This document shows, piece after piece, positions 9,281 to 18,130 of a stretch of 64,000 nucleotides of DNA. Under the pieces are notes generated by a model. The model made no database searches and had not been told where the DNA came from. It saw only the letters and a list, made by a program, of their open reading frames with translations. Made by a program: the position numbers and the translations under genes. The stretch covers positions 124,001 to 188,000 of the forward strand of contig NZ_BQYJ01000005.1 in assembly GCF_023168165.1 (NCBI RefSeq), read 5' to 3'. The stretch comes from Niallia sp. NCCP-28. GTDB lineage: Bacteria > Bacillota > Bacilli > Bacillales > Cytobacillaceae. Each line of letters starts with the position of its first letter. The first letter of the stretch is position 1.

Positions 9281-9736
9281 CTATTTATCGCTTGCCTTCA
9301 CTCTTTTATTTACTTTTGTTATTATTTGATTGATTACCTCTGAGAACATTAGCCCCATCGCAATCGATCCAGATATTAAAAAAGCCTTGGCGGCTAAACT
9401 GACTGCTGTACTATAATCATTTTCAACAAAGTTGCGCATCGCATCATAAGCCATCCCACCTGGAACAAGAGGAATAATGCCTGCAACACTGAATATAATG
9501 ACAGGTGTTTTATATATTCTTGCAAAAGCCTGGCTGATTACAGCTGTTAAAAAAGCACCGATAATAGTTGCTGGAACAATATCTAAATGAATATGAACCG
9601 CATACCAGTATGCCAACCAACCACACATACCTACAAACCCGCATTGCAAAAGCTTTTGTCTTGGGGTATGAAAAATCATCGCAAAAGCATATGTTGCAAT
9701 AAAACTGGTAAACCCTTGCTCTAAAAATATAATCAT
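9281..9736 (-). CDS. Threonine/serine exporter, small subunit (ThrE_2/YjjB-like)
   Basis: The 151-residue membrane protein has four to five hydrophobic segments and the family signature IIPLVPGGMAYDAMR near residue 90. It corresponds to the C-terminal half of fused ThrE exporters (DUF3815/ThrE_2) and works with the upstream ThrE-domain protein, 15 nt away. Such pairs export threonine/serine or succinate, depending on the member; the substrate here is unknown. GAGGGAG lies 10 nt before the ATG. Confidence 0.85.
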   Translation of the reverse strand: MIIFLEQGFTSFIATYAFAMIFHTPRQKLLQCGFVGMCGWLAYWYAVHIHLDIVPATIIGAFLTAVISQAFARIYKTPVIIFSVAGIIPLVPGGMAYDAMRNFVENDYSTAVSLAAKAFLISGSIAMGLMFSEVINQIITKVNKRVKASDK

Positions 9737-9751
9737 TACATGCTTACTCCC

Positions 9752-10516
9752 TCATAAAAGTACAAAAAGTACGGCAATGCCTGATCCAATGGCAAAGGCA
9801 GTTAAAAAGGCTTCAGCACCTTTTGAAATGCCTGATACGAGATGGCCCGCCATTAAGTCCCTCACTGCGTTTGTTATTAATAGTCCTGGCACGAGCGGCA
9901 TAACAGAACCAATAATAATCTTATCCACTTCTGTCCCAATTCCAAGCCGTACAGCTGCAAATGCCATAAGCCCTACCACAAAAGCTGCTAAAAATTCTGC
10001 AAAAAATTTAATTGGTACAAGACGATGAAAATAAACAGAACATAAGAATCCTATTCCTCCAGCTGCTAATGCTGGCAAAAAATCTCCCCAAATACCTTGA
10101 AACATAATAAGGAAACAACCACTTGCAATTGCAGCTGCCATTACTTGCATAACATCACTGTACGTTTTTTGTTCATTTTCAATTTTATTTAATAAATAAT
10201 ATGCTTGTGCAATGGTTAGTTCACCAGCACTGATTTTTCTTGAAATATCATTGACTTTCACTACTTTTTCTAAATTTGTAGTCCTTTCAATAATTCTGAT
10301 TAGTTTTGTTTTGGTAGGCTCTATACCTTCTACTGAAAAAATAATGCCTGTTGGCGTAACAAAGCTATCGGAATATTCAGCTCCGTAAGCAGTTGCAATT
10401 CTCGTCATTGTATCTTCTACACGATACGTTTCAGCGCCATTTTTCAACATGATTTTTCCTGCTAATAAACAAATCTCAATAATCTCATATGTCTTTTCTT
10501 TTGATATTAAATCCAT
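9752..10516 (-). CDS. Threonine/serine exporter, large subunit (ThrE/YjjP-like)
   Basis: The 254-residue protein has a soluble N-terminal half followed by five or so transmembrane segments. Family landmarks are the MLKNGAETYRVEDTM start, TPTGIIFSVEG near residue 55 and MPLVPGLLITNAVRDLMAGH near 205. It is the first gene of a two-gene operon with the ThrE_2 protein downstream. ATG 10516 has a GGAGAG site. The call is secure at family level; the exported compound is not determined. Confidence 0.87.
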   Translation of the reverse strand: MDLISKEKTYEIIEICLLAGKIMLKNGAETYRVEDTMTRIATAYGAEYSDSFVTPTGIIFSVEGIEPTKTKLIRIIERTTNLEKVVKVNDISRKISAGELTIAQAYYLLNKIENEQKTYSDVMQVMAAAIASGCFLIMFQGIWGDFLPALAAGGIGFLCSVYFHRLVPIKFFAEFLAAFVVGLMAFAAVRLGIGTEVDKIIIGSVMPLVPGLLITNAVRDLMAGHLVSGISKGAEAFLTAFAIGSGIAVLFVLL

Positions 10517-10730
10517 ATAATCTCTCCAGTAGAGGTTGTAGTCTATACATGAATTGTAGGCAAACAGTTATACAGGACACAGCAATCAGATAATTTTTGC
10601 CGCTATATTCACCGGCTATATATGCTTCCTAGACAACTTATCATTTCCCATATTAAAGTTTATATGAAAGAGGTGTGTATAATCAATAGAAGATTCACTT
10701 TGCGAAGAATAACGGATGAAAAACAAAATA

Positions 10731-10762
10731 AAAAAAGCCCTTTGCTTACTTTACAAGGACTT
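10731..10762 (-). terminator. Terminator of tnrA
   Basis: On the minus strand AAGTCCTTG pairs with CAAAGGGCTT across a short loop, followed by TTTTTTATTTTG. It lies about 50 nt past the tnrA stop. Confidence 0.75.
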
Positions 10763-10814
10763 GAAGATACTATTTTTTAGCTATATAAACAACAAAACAG
10801 AATAGGGTGAATTT

Positions 10815-11141
10815 TCAATCTCTTTGTATTCCAAATCTGGCATTTATTTGCCCACGCAGCATTTGCTTTTTTATCTTTTTCTCTTCGTCTTCTCTTGTCT
10901 TTTTAATTATTTCCTGCCTTATTTCATGCGTTCGAACACCTTCCTCTCTTTTGTTTGCAATTTCAATCAACCGCTCTACATCTGAAAAGGAGTACTTCCG
11001 ATTTCCTCTTTCTGGCCTTTCAGGGAAAATTAATTTGCGCTGCTCATAATATCTAATCTGCCTTTCCGTTAATCCCGTTAATTCGCTGACAACTCCGATT
11101 GTGATAACTTTTCTTTTTTTATAGGATGGTTCGTTATCCAT
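10815..11141 (-). CDS. tnrA: Nitrogen-responsive MerR-family regulator TnrA
   Basis: TnrA is the global nitrogen regulator active when nitrogen is limiting; feedback-inhibited glutamine synthetase binds and sequesters it. The protein is 108 residues from ATG 11141 (a GTG at 11153 would add four). It has a winged-helix MerR domain ([25 protein letters not shown]) and the TnrA/GlnR block [16 protein letters not shown]. The short C-terminus ending [14 protein letters not shown] fits TnrA's glutamine-synthetase-binding tail rather than the longer GlnR one. GAGGTGG before ATG 11141 decides the start. A perfect TnrA box sits at 11222, so autoregulation is likely. The gene is alone, as in B. subtilis. 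Confidence 0.9.
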   Translation of the reverse strand: MDNEPSYKKRKVITIGVVSELTGLTERQIRYYEQRKLIFPERPERGNRKYSFSDVERLIEIANKREEGVRTHEIRQEIIKKTREDEEKKIKKQMLRGQINARFGIQRD

Positions 11142-11221
11142 TTTATCATCCACCTCATGAAGTAATTATTTATCTCATTTATCGTAATTATAATACGGTT
11201 CTAGAAAAACGAAGCATGTTT

Positions 11222-11238
11222 TGTAAGAATTTCTTACA
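11222..11238. promoter_or_regulatory. TnrA/GlnR box upstream of tnrA
   Basis: TGTAAGAATTTCTTACA fits the 17-bp consensus TGTNANAWWWTMTNACA at every position. It is 81 nt upstream of the tnrA start, where autoregulation occurs in B. subtilis. It also lies upstream of the divergent small gene at 11377. Confidence 0.85.
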
Positions 11239-11376
11239 TCATTTTAAAAAAATAGGTAAGATTACCTGACAATTCAGATGATATTTTTAATATTTTCTTA
11301 TACAATCCTAATTGTATCTTCTAGATTATTTTACAAATATAAAATTCCACCTAAAATGAGAGGAGCATTTTTGCAA

Positions 11377-11514
11377 ATGATTAATAAAGAAGCAATTGAG
11401 TTAGCGAAAAAAATTGTTGAATTGGATTTACAACGCGACGAAATTTGGGAAAACTTCGCTGCAGTTGCCGGAGATTATGCACATGATTTATTGCGCATGG
11501 TCCAAAATAGCTAA
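11377..11514 (+). CDS. Small conserved-looking protein, 45 aa
   Basis: A 45-residue acidic, helical protein (MINKEAIELAKKIVELD... ending LLRMVQNS) is preceded by GAGAGGAG about 10 nt upstream. The in-frame extension to 11278 has no ribosome binding site, so I used the inner start. I do not recognise a named family. Composition and codon use look like a real gene. It is divergent from tnrA across the TnrA box, so it may be nitrogen-regulated; that is inference. Confidence 0.55.
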   Translation: MINKEAIELAKKIVELDLQRDEIWENFAAVAGDYAHDLLRMVQNS

Positions 11515-11675
11515 TTACTTATATCTTTTTCTTTATTCTATATAATATAAATTGATTTTTATAGTCCAATTCCACAAATGATTCTTGCCACATTTGCAGA
11601 ATTGGACACTTTATTCTCTCTCCCTAAAATTCTGCTCACTAAGCCCCACAGATTTTTTCTATTTTCTGGATTTAT

Positions 11676-11891
11676 CTACCTGCACTCTTTTTTCGCTTTT
11701 ATTAAAATCCTCTCAATCTCTTTTTTTATTTGCAGCAAGTTAGAAGAAAGCCACCTTACTAGCAAAACATTGTTTTTCAAGCTAACCACAACAACTCCAT
11801 GGTTTTTATCCTCAACGGGCAATAATTCCTGCAACTGATTTTCTGTCCATTCCAATTTCAGAGTAATTATCCAGACATATGTTACATACAT
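11676..11891 (-). CDS. Doubtful 71-aa open frame
   Basis: The frame encodes a 71-residue protein with a lysine-rich end (EIERILIKAKKEC). No ribosome binding site precedes the ATG and no family is recognised. It lies just downstream of the ureA relic on the same strand, so it may be debris rather than a gene. Confidence 0.25.
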   Translation of the reverse strand: MYVTYVWIITLKLEWTENQLQELLPVEDKNHGVVVVSLKNNVLLVRWLSSNLLQIKKEIERILIKAKKECR

Positions 11892-11929
11892 AAATCATTC
11901 TAATAGTCCCATTTTTTCAGGAAAAATTT

Positions 11930-12048
11930 TCAGCGGATCATAAACCCGACAGCTTCTGGATAATTCAGCTTCAACCCTTTCTGTGTTCTGCAAGTTCCCC
12001 TGCCATAAAAAGATACAGTTTTTCCATTCCAACAGGTGTCAGCTTCAT
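11930..12048 (-). pseudogene. ureA: Relic of urease gamma subunit (ureA)
   Basis: On the minus strand an ATG at 12048 opens MKLTPVGMEKLYLFMAGEL followed by AEHRKG, the N-terminus of urease gamma subunit. The frame then breaks after RKG; shifting one base restores LKLNYPEAVGFMIR, the next conserved block of UreA, and then a stop occurs at 11930. About 40 of the usual 100 residues remain, and no ureB or ureC follows. This is a frameshifted, truncated relic of a lost urease operon. The nearby TnrA box is fitting context, since urease is a nitrogen-scavenging enzyme, but a direct link is not shown. Confidence 0.8.
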
Positions 12049-12135
12049 CTTTAAACAACACACCTTTCTATTTAGAATAGCGCATTTAATCTTTCTTTTA
12101 CTCTTTATAAAGTGAAACTTCAATCAGGTTTCTAT

Positions 12136-12215
12136 GGGCAAGTTTCTCCCCACCTAGATTTCTCGTTTTCTCTTACAGTCCCTTGGATAGGGGTTTTACC
12201 GCCCGTTAATGCGTG
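12136..12215 (-). repeat. Intergenic hairpin repeat family 2, copy A
   Basis: On the minus strand it reads GCATTAACGGGCGGTAAAA, then CCCC, ACTGTAAGAG and GGTGGGGAGAAACTTGCCC, giving a long imperfect hairpin. The first block is nearly identical to the element at 50031. It may be a remnant of an IS200/IS605-type element end, but no transposase gene is present. The rest of 12049-12424 is AT-rich with no gene seen. Confidence 0.55.
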
Positions 12216-12424
12216 ATAAAATAAAAACCCTGCTTCGGTTATACTTTCGCTCAGATGTTAAGAAATCTAACATAATTTTAATGGAATAGCTAGATAACAT
12301 CAAGTAAATATCTAATTTTTTTTAATTATCTTTCTATTTAACGCTATTATTTTTCTTTTCCAACCATTCTTCCTCTACTTTTAACCAAAAAAGACAGCTA
12401 GTTTTAACCAGCTGTCCCAACAAT

Positions 12425-13372
12425 TTAAATACTAATATCGCGCTTTTGAAAAAATATAAAGGTAACAACCATAAAGACAATATAATATCCACCTAAAATG
12501 CCTAATGACATTGACATAGTAATATTTTCCAGAATCTTATCTTGCAAAACGAAAACAGTTTGATCCAAATGTGGGAATAGCAATATTTTTGTCCATGAAT
12601 ATTTTTCAGCCAAAAACAACAGTATGCTTCCAATTGTCGAAGAGAAAAATAAAACAAAAATTCCTATCCCTACAGCAATTGCCTGATTTTTAAATAAAGT
12701 CGATAGCATAAAAGCAATCGTTAAAACCATCAGCAATCCTGGCAAATAATATAAAAACAACTGAAAAAAATATTCTCCGCCGCTCACCGCTACTATTCCA
12801 TCCATACCATATGCGGCTATTTTGCTGTCAAATCCACCATTTCCAAAAAAGAACAAGCTGACAATATAACCAAAAAGGAGCAATACAGTGCATAAAAAGG
12901 CAGAGTAAATAAGCAGTGAAATATACTTAGACAATAAAACGGCCCATCTTTTATACGGTCTTATAAGTAGCTGTTTAATTGTTCCATCCGAAAACTCAGA
13001 TGAAATACTTCCAGCACAAACAATTACAATAAATAAGGTGACTAATGATTTCATAGAAATAACTAATTCACTCATAAAGCTCCAATTAGTATGAAAGGGG
13101 TTTACCTTTTCATCCAAATACCATTGCTTTTGAGCTATTTCTTCTCCTATATATCCCTTTTCTTCTTCATTTGCGGCATTGTTTTGCTGCTGCTGAAGCT
13201 CTTTAATTTCTAGCTGAACTGACTCCTGCCATGTATCTTCCTTTTGTTTTTCTCCTGTTTTTTGATAAATAAGAGCACCCGCTACCAATGAAACAATTAA
13301 AATAATAGCAAATATCCAGCTTACTTTTTTCTCAAATATTTTTATTAATTCATTTTGCACTAAACCACTCAT
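12425..13372 (-). CDS. ABC-2 type transporter permease (BcrB-like)
   Basis: The 315-residue membrane protein has an N-terminal helix, an extracytoplasmic Gln/Glu-rich loop (about residues 35-95) and five further helices. This is the fold of ABC-2 permeases such as NatB/BcrB-type exporters. It starts 2 nt after the stop of the ATPase gene, and its ribosome binding site AAGGAGG lies within that gene's end. The substrate is unknown; peptide antibiotics or lipids are typical for the class. Confidence 0.8.
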   Translation of the reverse strand: MSGLVQNELIKIFEKKVSWIFAIILIVSLVAGALIYQKTGEKQKEDTWQESVQLEIKELQQQQNNAANEEEKGYIGEEIAQKQWYLDEKVNPFHTNWSFMSELVISMKSLVTLFIVIVCAGSISSEFSDGTIKQLLIRPYKRWAVLLSKYISLLIYSAFLCTVLLLFGYIVSLFFFGNGGFDSKIAAYGMDGIVAVSGGEYFFQLFLYYLPGLLMVLTIAFMLSTLFKNQAIAVGIGIFVLFFSSTIGSILLFLAEKYSWTKILLFPHLDQTVFVLQDKILENITMSMSLGILGGYYIVFMVVTFIFFQKRDISI

Positions 13373-13374
13373 AA

Positions 13375-14310
13375 TTATTGCTTTCCTCCTTGATGACTAG
13401 TAATCTCTAAAAATCTGTCTTCAAGAGTTAATTTTCTTACATTAATAGCAAATACCCCTATTTCATTTTCTACTAGCCGCTTATTTATTAAAGGAATAGA
13501 TGATTTCTCCAATTTCAACGTCAGAGTAGAATCCTTTTGTTGAATAAAATCATAAGATATTTCGCTATTTCTTAAAATAGTGATTGCTTGTTCTAGCTTA
13601 TCTACGTCAAAGCTAACCTCTCTTTTTTCTTCATTTCCTTCTTCTACCGTTTCATCCATTGTCGATATATGAATAAGTTTTCCTTGCTCAATGATAGCGA
13701 ACCGGTGGCACATCAACTGCATCTCAGCTAACAAATGGGAAGATACTAATACAGATATACCTTGTGCAGTTAACTCATGGAGATAATTGCGGAATTCCTT
13801 TATTCCTTGAGGATCAAGACCATTTGTTGGCTCATCCAAAATCAGGATGGCAGGATTATGTAGTAACGCTTGGGCAACCCCTAATCGCTGGCGCATTCCT
13901 AAGGAATATGTTTTCACCTTTTGATGAATTGCACTTTCCAATGCTACTAATTTTACCACTTCTTGCAATCGTTCTTCTGAAATTTGCTTTTTAGCCATTC
14001 TTGCATAATGCCGCAAATTTTTATATCCGCTCATATACTTGTAAAATTCCGGATTTTCAACAATAGCACCCAGACTGCCCATCGCCTCAGCAAATGATTG
14101 ATCTAAATGATTTCCATTAATTATAACCTCTCCATCTGTTCTGTTTATTAAACTGACAATCATCCGAATAATTGTTGTTTTTCCTGCGCCATTCGGACCC
14201 AATAGACCAAAAATTTCTCCTTTTTCAACTGAAAAACTGACTGAATCTACAATTTTTTTATTTTTGATTTTTTTTGTTAAATTTTTTACCTCTAATGCAT
14301 TTTGAGACAT
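13375..14310 (-). CDS. ABC transporter ATP-binding protein (BcrA-like)
   Basis: This ATPase of 311 residues has Walker A GPNGAGKTT near residue 38, signature YSLGMRQRLGVAQAL near 135, Walker B AILILDEPTNGLDP near 155 and the H-loop VSSHLLAEM. The roughly 90-residue C-terminal extension is typical of BcrA-type drug or bacteriocin exporters. The start at 14310 has GGAAGGAG 8 nt upstream; the longer frame to 14337 does not. It forms a two-gene exporter operon with the downstream permease. No regulator or sensor kinase is adjacent. Confidence 0.85.
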   Translation of the reverse strand: MSQNALEVKNLTKKIKNKKIVDSVSFSVEKGEIFGLLGPNGAGKTTIIRMIVSLINRTDGEVIINGNHLDQSFAEAMGSLGAIVENPEFYKYMSGYKNLRHYARMAKKQISEERLQEVVKLVALESAIHQKVKTYSLGMRQRLGVAQALLHNPAILILDEPTNGLDPQGIKEFRNYLHELTAQGISVLVSSHLLAEMQLMCHRFAIIEQGKLIHISTMDETVEEGNEEKREVSFDVDKLEQAITILRNSEISYDFIQQKDSTLTLKLEKSSIPLINKRLVENEIGVFAINVRKLTLEDRFLEITSHQGGKQ

Positions 14311-14512
14311 AGCCTGCTCCTTCCCTTTTAATAGCACTCCATTTTTCTATCAACCAAAACTTGCGTCCATCCTCCCTTTTTATACGCTTTTTATCTTAAA
14401 AAGTTTCATATTATTGGAAATTATCTATTTAAAAAATTGTAGTTGCTAATTTCTGCTCAGCTTCTTGCTCCCAACTCAAAACGGAAGCCTACTTGACTTT
14501 CCCTTCTTAAAA

Positions 14513-14561
14513 GAAACAAAAAGCCGGCCTATCCTGAATAAGTTCAAGATAAGCCGGCTTA
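14513..14561 (-). terminator. Terminator of ald
   Basis: An 8-bp GC-rich stem (AAGCCGGC / GCCGGCTT) extended by TATC/GATA is followed on the minus strand by TTTTTGTTTC. It lies 20 nt after the ald stop. Confidence 0.88.
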
Positions 14562-14580
14562 GTTTCATCTACCTCGTTTA

Positions 14581-15717
14581 TTAAACAATTGTAGTTGATA
14601 AGCTATTAATCACTTCTTGTACAGGAGTATACTTAACCCCTAGATCTTTTGCTACAGGTGCATACGTAATATGTCCATCAAATGTATTTACTCCTTGTTT
14701 AATTGCATAATTACTTTCAATTGCGGCAACTGCACCTTTATTTGCTATTTGCAATGCATATGGAATCGTAACATTCGTTAAAGCAATTGTAGATGTTCTA
14801 GGAACTGCACCTGGCATATTGGCAACAGCATAATGAACGACACCGTGCTTCACATATGTTGGATTATCGTGTGTAGTAATATGGTCAACTGTTTCAAAGA
14901 TGCCTCCTTGGTCTATCGCAACATCTACGATAACAGATCCTGGAGACATTTTCTTTACCATTTCTTCTGTTACTAACTTCGGTGCTTTTGCACCTGGAAT
15001 TAATACGGCCCCAATTACTAAATCTGCGCCAACTACTGCTTCTTCAATATTTGATGGATTTGAAATAACTGTATTTAAGCTTGCGCCAAATTGATTATCC
15101 AATTCTCTTAATCTTTCTGGATTCAAATCTAATAATGTAACATTCGCACCTAAACCAATAGCAATTTTCGCTGCATTTGCTCCAACAATACCTCCGCCAA
15201 TGATGGCTACATTACCTCTTTTTACTCCTGGTACACCAGCAAGCAAAATCCCCTTTCCCCCATGCGGCTGTTCTAAAAATTGCGCACCGATTTGCACAGC
15301 CATTCTTCCAGCCACTTCGCTCATCGGCGTCAATAATGGCAGTTTGCCATTTACCTCAATTGTTTCATAGGCAATGGAGGTAACGCCATTTTCTGTTAGA
15401 GCTTTTGCTAATTCCTTTTCTGCAGCCAAATGCAAATAAGTAAAAAGAATAAGTCCCTTGCGGAAAAAACCATATTCTGAAGGCAGCGGCTCTTTTACTT
15501 TAATGATCATTTCCGAGGCATCCCAAACTTCCTTCGCTCCATCTATTATTTTCGCTCCTGCTGCACTGTATTCCTCATTTTTGAATCCACTGCCAATACC
15601 AGCATTTGCCTCCACTAATACATCATGTCCCTCTTTTGTCAAAAAAGAAACACCAGATGGGGTTATCGCTACTCTATTTTCATTGTTTTTTATTTCCTTT
15701 GGTATTCCAATAATCAT
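14581..15717 (-). CDS. ald: L-alanine dehydrogenase
   Basis: Ald converts L-alanine, NAD+ and water to pyruvate, ammonia and NADH, feeding alanine carbon and nitrogen into metabolism; in Bacillus it also supports sporulation and germination-related alanine use. The 378-residue length equals the usual one. Visible are the substrate-site start [18 protein letters not shown], the Rossmann motif [12 protein letters not shown] near residue 175 and the conserved [10 protein letters not shown] near 300. AAGGAGG before ATG 15717 fixes the start; a 9-codon-longer frame is not supported. The regulator adeR is directly upstream on the same strand. Confidence 0.95.
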   Translation of the reverse strand: MIIGIPKEIKNNENRVAITPSGVSFLTKEGHDVLVEANAGIGSGFKNEEYSAAGAKIIDGAKEVWDASEMIIKVKEPLPSEYGFFRKGLILFTYLHLAAEKELAKALTENGVTSIAYETIEVNGKLPLLTPMSEVAGRMAVQIGAQFLEQPHGGKGILLAGVPGVKRGNVAIIGGGIVGANAAKIAIGLGANVTLLDLNPERLRELDNQFGASLNTVISNPSNIEEAVVGADLVIGAVLIPGAKAPKLVTEEMVKKMSPGSVIVDVAIDQGGIFETVDHITTHDNPTYVKHGVVHYAVANMPGAVPRTSTIALTNVTIPYALQIANKGAVAAIESNYAIKQGVNTFDGHITYAPVAKDLGVKYTPVQEVINSLSTTIV

Positions 15718-15784
15718 TATCAATTCCTCCTTGTTATTATTCATAACATTAATTCGTTATATCTCTTATCATTATAATAAGATG

Positions 15785-15806
15785 GAGAATGATAATAATC
15801 ATTGTT
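15785..15806. promoter_or_regulatory. Inverted repeat between adeR and ald
   Basis: AATGATAATAATCATT forms a short imperfect palindrome 70-90 nt before the ald start, in the only 135-nt gap between the regulator and its presumed target. It is a candidate AdeR site, although the AT-rich sequence also loosely resembles a Fur box. Confidence 0.3.
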
Positions 15807-15852
15807 TAAAATAATAAATATCTAATATCTTTTTTGTGAAAATTCACAAAAC

Positions 15853-17094
15853 TTAGGTTTTTAGCCAATGCAAAAGCTTTAAATCTAAATAAAGCATAAA
15901 TTTTTGCGCAGGAGAAGTTAAATCAATTTCCATAATATCTCCTATCCGTTTAAGGCGATAACTTAATGTATTGGCATGAATATGTAATCTTGCTACCGTT
16001 TTTTGCATGCTTTCGCTTTCGTCTAAATAAGCCTCTAGGGTCGCTAATAATTCTGTATTATGGGATTTATCATATTCATCCAGCTTCTTAATCGCTAAAT
16101 TGTCCACTCCATCTTGCTTTCGCTTTTCTAATATAACGTCCAAAAACTGATAGATTCCTAAATCTTGATAATTGATAAAAGAATACGCCTCCTTTGGGAA
16201 TTTCTGCTGAACTTCCAACACTGTTTTTGCTTCTTTATAACTTTTTCCTATATACTTTGCATCTTTGTAGATTCCGCCAAAACTCCCCTTAACATCTGCA
16301 ATACAGAAACGTTCCTTTAGATGCTTTTGAAAACCTTGTATAAACTTTTTATAAGTAACGGAAGATTTGCCTTTTGCCTCCATTGGATGAGTTAAAATGA
16401 TCAATTCATTATCATCTATAGTCGAAAGGATTATTTTTACATCTTCTGCTATTTTTAGTAAATATAAAATATGACGTTCTATTTCCTTTGTTATTACTTC
16501 ATTAAAACAACATACCATTATAGTAAATGGAACAGATGCAGAAATGCCGATTTTCTTTAATTTTTCTTCTGCTTCTTTTTCGCCAATATGACCTGTTAGT
16601 AATCTCCAAAAAAACTCTTGATTATCTTGATTAGAACTTCCCTTGTTCCTGCCAAATCGCGACATAAGATGTTTTCCAATGGCTGCAGCATGCTCGAGAA
16701 TCCGCATTTGTTCATCTGTCAGCAGCTCCTTTATTTCAACTGCCCAGATATAGCCTATTACCTCTTCCCCCCTCCAAATAGAAATTGCCACTCTATTGCC
16801 CAGCCCTATCTCCTTTTTTTCCTGTATGCGAATCGGCTTTTTGCTTTGAAGCAATTGAGGAATTACGCCGTCTTTCCATAATCGATTTATTACTTTTTCC
16901 GGCACTCTTCTGCTTATAATGGTGGAAATGCGCACTATATCTGTTTCATCATCATGACTTGAGTATACTAAAACACGATGATGTGTATCTTCTAATGTAA
17001 TGGGACATCCAAGCAAATCACTTACATGGTCAACAAACGCTTCAAGGGAATCGTACATTTCCCTTCGGAACGGATTCAATGGCTCATTCGGCAT
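15853..17094 (-). CDS. adeR: PucR-family activator of alanine dehydrogenase
   Basis: The 413-residue protein has an N-terminal sensory part and a C-terminal PucR helix-turn-helix of about 60 residues (ESMQKTVARLHIHANTLSYRLKRI). B. subtilis AdeR has this architecture and activates ald in response to alanine; here the gene sits immediately upstream of ald on the same strand, which supports the name. The GGGDEF-like middle region of CdaR/PucR relatives is present but has no clear catalytic motif. AAGGAG precedes ATG 17094. Confidence 0.8.
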   Translation of the reverse strand: MPNEPLNPFRREMYDSLEAFVDHVSDLLGCPITLEDTHHRVLVYSSHDDETDIVRISTIISRRVPEKVINRLWKDGVIPQLLQSKKPIRIQEKKEIGLGNRVAISIWRGEEVIGYIWAVEIKELLTDEQMRILEHAAAIGKHLMSRFGRNKGSSNQDNQEFFWRLLTGHIGEKEAEEKLKKIGISASVPFTIMVCCFNEVITKEIERHILYLLKIAEDVKIILSTIDDNELIILTHPMEAKGKSSVTYKKFIQGFQKHLKERFCIADVKGSFGGIYKDAKYIGKSYKEAKTVLEVQQKFPKEAYSFINYQDLGIYQFLDVILEKRKQDGVDNLAIKKLDEYDKSHNTELLATLEAYLDESESMQKTVARLHIHANTLSYRLKRIGDIMEIDLTSPAQKFMLYLDLKLLHWLKT

Positions 17095-17212
17095 TATCCT
17101 GCTCCTTCCGTATTCTTTATTTATCTCCTAACCTATTACTTTTTTATTTTATCTCTTAATTAATCTATTCAACAATAACAAATTTGAAACTCATCGATTC
17201 CCTTATAACTAT

Positions 17213-17245
17213 AAAAACCCCCAACCCTTTAGGCTGAGGATTTTT
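17213..17245 (-). terminator. Terminator of the ChbG-like gene
   Basis: On the minus strand AAAATCCTCAGCC pairs (with G-U pairs) to GGTTGGGGGTTTTT. It lies 12 nt past the stop codon. Confidence 0.75.
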
Positions 17246-17256
17246 CCCCTATTCAA

Positions 17257-17964
17257 TTAAAGCAAACTGAATCCACTTGGCAAAACTGCAGATTTTAAAA
17301 TGCTTGTTTCCTTTACTCTTTGCTGATTATACGATGATCCTTGAAGCAATTCATGATCCAAATAGGCTGGATGTGTCATAATTTCTACACTAGATACATC
17401 CTTTACACGATTTCCGAGCTCTATAAAGTAATCAGGTACTGCTGTTTCTCCATAAAAATCAGTCAATAATAAATCAGTCACTGTCTGAATTTGCTTAAAA
17501 TGGCTTCCTGCATGCCGGACGGGAATTTGATAGCTGTCAGAAAGTTTTTTTATAACTGGATAAAACCCTTTTATTCCATGAACATGATGGTGGCTATCAA
17601 GATGCGTCGGTTCAAGTCCCGCTTGAATAAACCGTTCTATTTGAGCAGTCCATTCCTGTTCAAGTTCTACCAAATCAATGGATTGTGGATTTCCATATAC
17701 CGCTTGCTGCTTCTTAAAATTGCCATTCTCATCTATTAAACTAGGAACATTATTGCTTAAAGGTTTGCCCCATGTAAGTACAAGGTGCACCCCGACTTTT
17801 AATGTCGGCACCCCTTTTGCCAGCTCTATCCCATGTTCGGTTGCTTCTGCATTCATCATCATCGTCGCTGAATTAACAAGACCATATTTATGACAATCCA
17901 TGATTCCATAATTTACCCCATGAGAAAATCCAAAATCATCTGCGTTTACGAGTACTTTTATCAT
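17257..17964 (-). CDS. ChbG/YdjC-family carbohydrate deacetylase
   Basis: The 235-residue protein belongs to the YdjC/ChbG family of metal-dependent deacetylases that act on chitooligosaccharide phosphates such as diacetylchitobiose-6-phosphate. The metal motif NADDFG (residues 7-12) and HLDSHHHVHG near residue 120 carry the Asp-His-His ligands. Its ATG overlaps the stop of a GH4 glycosidase relic (ATGA), so it was the distal gene of a beta-glucoside/chitobiose operon now mostly deleted. It has lost its original promoter, and whether it is still expressed is unclear. Confidence 0.85.
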   Translation of the reverse strand: MIKVLVNADDFGFSHGVNYGIMDCHKYGLVNSATMMMNAEATEHGIELAKGVPTLKVGVHLVLTWGKPLSNNVPSLIDENGNFKKQQAVYGNPQSIDLVELEQEWTAQIERFIQAGLEPTHLDSHHHVHGIKGFYPVIKKLSDSYQIPVRHAGSHFKQIQTVTDLLLTDFYGETAVPDYFIELGNRVKDVSSVEIMTHPAYLDHELLQGSSYNQQRVKETSILKSAVLPSGFSLL

Positions 17965-18130
17965 AATACAATCTCCTCGGTAGGTTTATTTGCAAAAAAT
18001 TGAGAAAGAAATTCTTTATGCGCTTCTAACATTTCCTCTAAAATACATTTTGCTATTCGATCACTTGGCACAAGAGGATTAATAGTCATAGCTAAGAGCG
18101 CTTGATCATAATCTCCTGAAATGGCTGCAT
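17961..18130 (-). pseudogene. 3' relic of a GH4 6-phospho-glycosidase gene
   Basis: The minus-strand frame ending at the TGA (17961-17963) reads ALDAAISGDYDQALLAMTIN, then PLVPSDRIAKCILEEMLEAHKEFL. This is the C-terminus of family 4 6-phospho-alpha/beta-glucosidases (CelF/LicH type). Roughly 55 of about 440 residues remain. The frame is cut near 18130, where an unrelated plus-strand regulator fragment begins. Confidence 0.78.

Noticed and set aside
15785-15806. Fur box between adeR and ald
   Set aside because: Only a loose match to the 7-1-7 pattern in an AT-rich stretch, with no iron gene nearby; kept only as a possible AdeR site.
14900-15814. Plus-strand frames of 64 and 118 aa inside ald
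   Set aside because: They are antisense to a full-length, well conserved ald and start without ribosome binding sites.
17957-17964. Intact chitobiose operon including the ChbG-like gene
   Set aside because: The upstream glycosidase is reduced to about 55 residues and the regulator is broken, so no operon remains.
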